This document shows, one piece after another, positions 12,722-14,581 of a DNA stretch of 14,581 bases (its first letter is position 1; each line of letters opens with the position of its first letter). The translations under genes were made by a program, and so were the position numbers. This DNA is from JANWHF01 sp036276235 (lineage in GTDB: Bacteria; Planctomycetota; Phycisphaerae; Tepidisphaerales; Tepidisphaeraceae). The stretch lies in the NCBI GenBank assembly GCA_036276235.1, contig DATBDZ010000318.1, positions 1-14,581 of the forward strand, in the 5' to 3' direction. The notes beneath the pieces were generated by a model, which saw nothing but the letters and a program-made list of their open reading frames with translations, was not told the origin of the DNA and ran no database searches.

Positions 12722-13516
12722 TCAGCCGTTGGGTTGGATCAGCGCCGCCAAGCGGCCGGTGACGCCGTTTTCGCGGCGATGGGAGAAGAATTCCTCGCTG
12801 TGCGCGAACGTGCAGCGGTCGGTGGAATCAATTTGGGCGGGTGCGATGCCGGCGTCGATCAATTGAAGGCGGATCGCCTCACGCAAATCGACGTGTCCCT
12901 TTCCATCTTCACGGCGACGGCAAGGCGCCCGATCGCCGAAGGCGTGATCAAATTCGGCGAGCACTTCCGGGCCGACTTCGAACGCCGACGCACTGATGCA
13001 GGGCCCGATGGCGGCAACGCAGCCGGCGGCGCTGGTTCCGATTCGTTGTATGGCGGCAGCAACAACATCAGCGACGACCCCGCGCCAGCCGGCATGTATC
13101 GCGGCGACCTGTTTGCCATCATCGCTGGCGATGAGGATCGGCACGCAATCGGCAACGCGAACGGAGATGACGCGGCACGGATCATCACTGACAATCGCAT
13201 CGGCCTTCGCGTTTGTATCGAATGGCTCGCCGGGTTTTGTGCTCACTACGACGTTGCCGTGGACTTGATGGACGCGGCAAGGTTTCTCATGAGCGTCGAG
13301 GCCGACGGAGCGTTGCAGCATTCGGTAGTTTTCCCAGATCCGCTCGTAATCATCTTGAATCGCGCAGCCATTCGGATTACCGAGGTTCATTGAGGCGAAA
13401 GGCTCGGGGCTGATCCCGCCGAGGCGGGTGCTGAAGGCGTGGCGAACGCCGCGCTCGCGCAGAAGCGGGGAGAGGTAGACGACGATTCCGTTGGATGATT
13501 CGTGTCGTTGGAGCAT
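12722..13516 (-). CDS. pgeF: Peptidoglycan editing factor PgeF (YfiH/DUF152, LACC1-like)
   Basis: The 264-residue protein belongs to the YfiH/YlmD family. E. coli PgeF prevents mis-incorporation of L-Ser in place of L-Ala in peptidoglycan precursors, and relatives including LACC1 act on purine nucleosides. Metal and catalytic positions are visible: HQVHG (83-87), VADCVPIL (121-128, Cys124) and AAIHAGWRG (138-146, His141). AIGPCIS (169-175) and RCTFAHSEEFFSHRRE (234-249) complete the family pattern. It is divergent from coaD with only 46 nt between start codons. No Shine-Dalgarno precedes the ATG, but TAAAAC (13526-13531, minus strand) lies 9 nt upstream, so the message may be leaderless. Cell-wall and nucleoside roles cannot be told apart from sequence. 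Confidence 0.95.
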   Translation of the reverse strand: MLQRHESSNGIVVYLSPLLRERGVRHAFSTRLGGISPEPFASMNLGNPNGCAIQDDYERIWENYRMLQRSVGLDAHEKPCRVHQVHGNVVVSTKPGEPFDTNAKADAIVSDDPCRVISVRVADCVPILIASDDGKQVAAIHAGWRGVVADVVAAAIQRIGTSAAGCVAAIGPCISASAFEVGPEVLAEFDHAFGDRAPCRRREDGKGHVDLREAIRLQLIDAGIAPAQIDSTDRCTFAHSEEFFSHRRENGVTGRLAALIQPNG

Positions 13517-13562
13517 TGCAGCAAAGTTTTACTTTTGACCGAGGCGAATTTAGTCTGTCCGT

Positions 13563-14102
13563 ATGATTTCGCGACCGCGTAGGCTCGCCGTCTTTCCCGG
13601 GCAGTTTGACCCGATCACCAACGGGCATCTGGACGTCATCAAGCGCGGGGTGGCGCTCTTTGATGAGTTAATCGTCGCTGTCGGCATCAATCCTGAAAAG
13701 ACGGAATTGTTCACGATCGACGAGCGGGTGGCAATGATCCGCACTCTGGTTCGCGATGTGCGCTGCGTCCATGTGGCGAAATACACGGGATTGACCGTCG
13801 ATTTTGTGAAGCAATCGAAGGCAACCGCCATCTTGCGCGGCATCCGTGATGTGTCGGATCTACGCTACGAGTTTCAACTGGCGATGGCCAATCGCACCGT
13901 CGGCGGCGTGGAAACCGTATTCATCATGACCGGGGAGCAATACGCCCTGACCAGCAGCAGCCTCATTCGGCAGGTGGTAGCACTCGGTGGAGATGTGGGT
14001 CAGCTCGGGGCAGTTTTGCCGGAATTGGTGATCGAGCGGCTGCGCGAGAAGCAGAAGACCATGCCGTTGCTTCCGCCAGAGCCGGATGCCCCGTTGACGT
14101 AG
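13563..14102 (+). CDS. coaD: Phosphopantetheine adenylyltransferase
   Basis: CoaD transfers AMP from ATP to 4'-phosphopantetheine, the penultimate step of coenzyme A synthesis. The nucleotidyltransferase signature is FPGQFDPITNGHLDVI (11-26), containing the TxGH motif (Thr19 to His22), with Gln14 where Ser is usual. Substrate-binding residues appear in NPEK (43-46), LRGIRDVSDLRYEFQLA (91-107) and SSSLIRQVVALGGDV (131-145). At 179 residues it is about 20 longer than most, because of a Pro-rich C-terminal tail (MPLLPPEPDAPLT). The ATG has no Shine-Dalgarno sequence. The gene is transcribed away from pgeF and has no partner downstream within 479 nt. Confidence 0.96.
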   Translation: MISRPRRLAVFPGQFDPITNGHLDVIKRGVALFDELIVAVGINPEKTELFTIDERVAMIRTLVRDVRCVHVAKYTGLTVDFVKQSKATAILRGIRDVSDLRYEFQLAMANRTVGGVETVFIMTGEQYALTSSSLIRQVVALGGDVGQLGAVLPELVIERLREKQKTMPLLPPEPDAPLT

Positions 14103-14581
14103 ACGAATTTTCAGAACGCTCTCATCGTCCTCTCATAACAAGTGCCGCTCGGCGAGCGTAAACAAATCTTCGCTTCGGAATTCCCCCAGACGATTCGAGA
14201 CAAGAGGGCAAGCGTAAGTGAAGCCGGATCAATCGTTTACAACTGCGAGGCCCAGCGAGTCCGGGGGTGTGACATTTTTAGAATTTTCTTGACATTTAAT
14301 GACACCCTGTTAACTTGGATACATCTTGCGGCAAAGCACTTTATAACGATGCAGACGAATATTGGTCGCAAGTTGGCGGTTTCTGAGGACAGTATCAATT
14401 AAGAGTTTTTCTATTTTGCGTTTAAGCCTCCGGTGGTGGTCGCCGGTGGTTTTACTACCCCGCCGCTGAAGATCGCGGTATCATCTGGCGCGCAGCCGAA
14501 GCTGCAAACGGCAATCCGTTCATCCATCCTATATTCGCCGGACGTTGCTGGATCGCGAGCGGCACAATTGAAAGGAGCTTC
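14103..14581. other. Non-coding gap before the next gene
   Basis: I see no convincing gene in these 479 nt. The best frame (86 codons, 14142-14402) lacks a ribosome-binding site and any protein-like pattern. The stretch from 14270 to 14420 is more AT-rich than its surroundings and holds three TGACA copies at 14270, 14290 and 14300, the last two within TTGACATTTAATGACA. CCGGTGGT is repeated directly near 14431-14450. Two small tetraloop hairpins follow at 14492-14505 and 14507-14520. The layout suggests an extended upstream regulatory region for the gene beyond the right edge. Confidence 0.55.
14530..14577 (+). promoter_or_regulatory. Promoter -10 and ribosome-binding site of the next gene
   Basis: TATATT at 14530-14535 resembles a -10 box, and AAAGGAG at 14571-14577 is a strong Shine-Dalgarno sequence four bases from the window end. 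A start codon should follow just outside the window at or after 14582. No start codon is visible, so the gene itself cannot be described. Confidence 0.5.

Noticed and set aside
14146..14158. Hairpin CGCTC-GGC-GAGCG as a coaD terminator
   Set aside because: The stem is only 5 bp and no U run follows; it could occur by chance in GC-rich DNA.
14289..14323. A TTGACA-to-GATACA promoter
   Set aside because: The spacing is about 23 nt, too long for a normal sigma70 promoter, and no gene follows within range.
14142..14402. An 86-codon plus-strand frame after coaD
   Set aside because: No ribosome-binding site, no recognisable motif, and it spans the AT-rich TGACA-repeat region, which looks regulatory.

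Overview
The window reads as a chromosomal segment of a GC-rich bacterium, most likely a planctomycete of the Phycisphaerae type. This is inferred from protein style, scattered single biosynthetic genes and hairpin-rich intergenic DNA; no rRNA or marker tree is available here. No CRISPR array, tRNA, rRNA, transposase or phage gene was seen.

Layout. A TetR-like gene runs off the left edge (minus strand). A small secreted CPMC protein (plus) converges on hisH (minus). Further minus-strand genes follow: an OmpA-type peptidoglycan-binding lipoprotein with its own promoter, and a probable operon of prepilin peptidase, a two-helix membrane protein and a 64-residue basic protein that ends at a strong hairpin. 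aroK (minus) and pyrH (plus) diverge from a 395-nt gap filled by a nested inverted repeat. The plus strand then carries an apparently frame-split ankyrin-repeat gene, a planctomycete-style nucleotidyltransferase and a NeuD/PglD-like sugar O-acyltransferase whose 3' end is partly duplicated beyond a hairpin. The minus strand returns with two polyglutamine DUF4190 membrane proteins, dxs and pgeF. coaD (plus) diverges from pgeF, and about 480 nt of non-coding DNA leads to a ribosome-binding site for a gene just beyond the right edge.

Function. Most recognisable genes are housekeeping: histidine (hisH), shikimate (aroK), UMP phosphorylation (pyrH), isoprenoid precursors (dxs), CoA (coaD), and cell-wall or envelope upkeep (pgeF, OmpA lipoprotein, prepilin peptidase). 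They look independently transcribed rather than gathered into pathway operons. Several genes without a Shine-Dalgarno sequence have a -10-like hexamer 6-11 nt before the start codon, suggesting leaderless mRNAs.

The most unusual signal is between the genes. Five gaps hold arrays of near-identical 7-nt units. Each locus spells a different heptamer (TGAAAAA, TGAAACG, GGCAGAA/TCAGTAG, ATCCGAA, ACCCGAA), and four of the five fold back into long hairpins. Several of the arrays touch stop codons. A second class of compact palindromes sits just after, or inside, other gene ends. The other leads are the split ankyrin gene and the duplicated acyltransferase tail.
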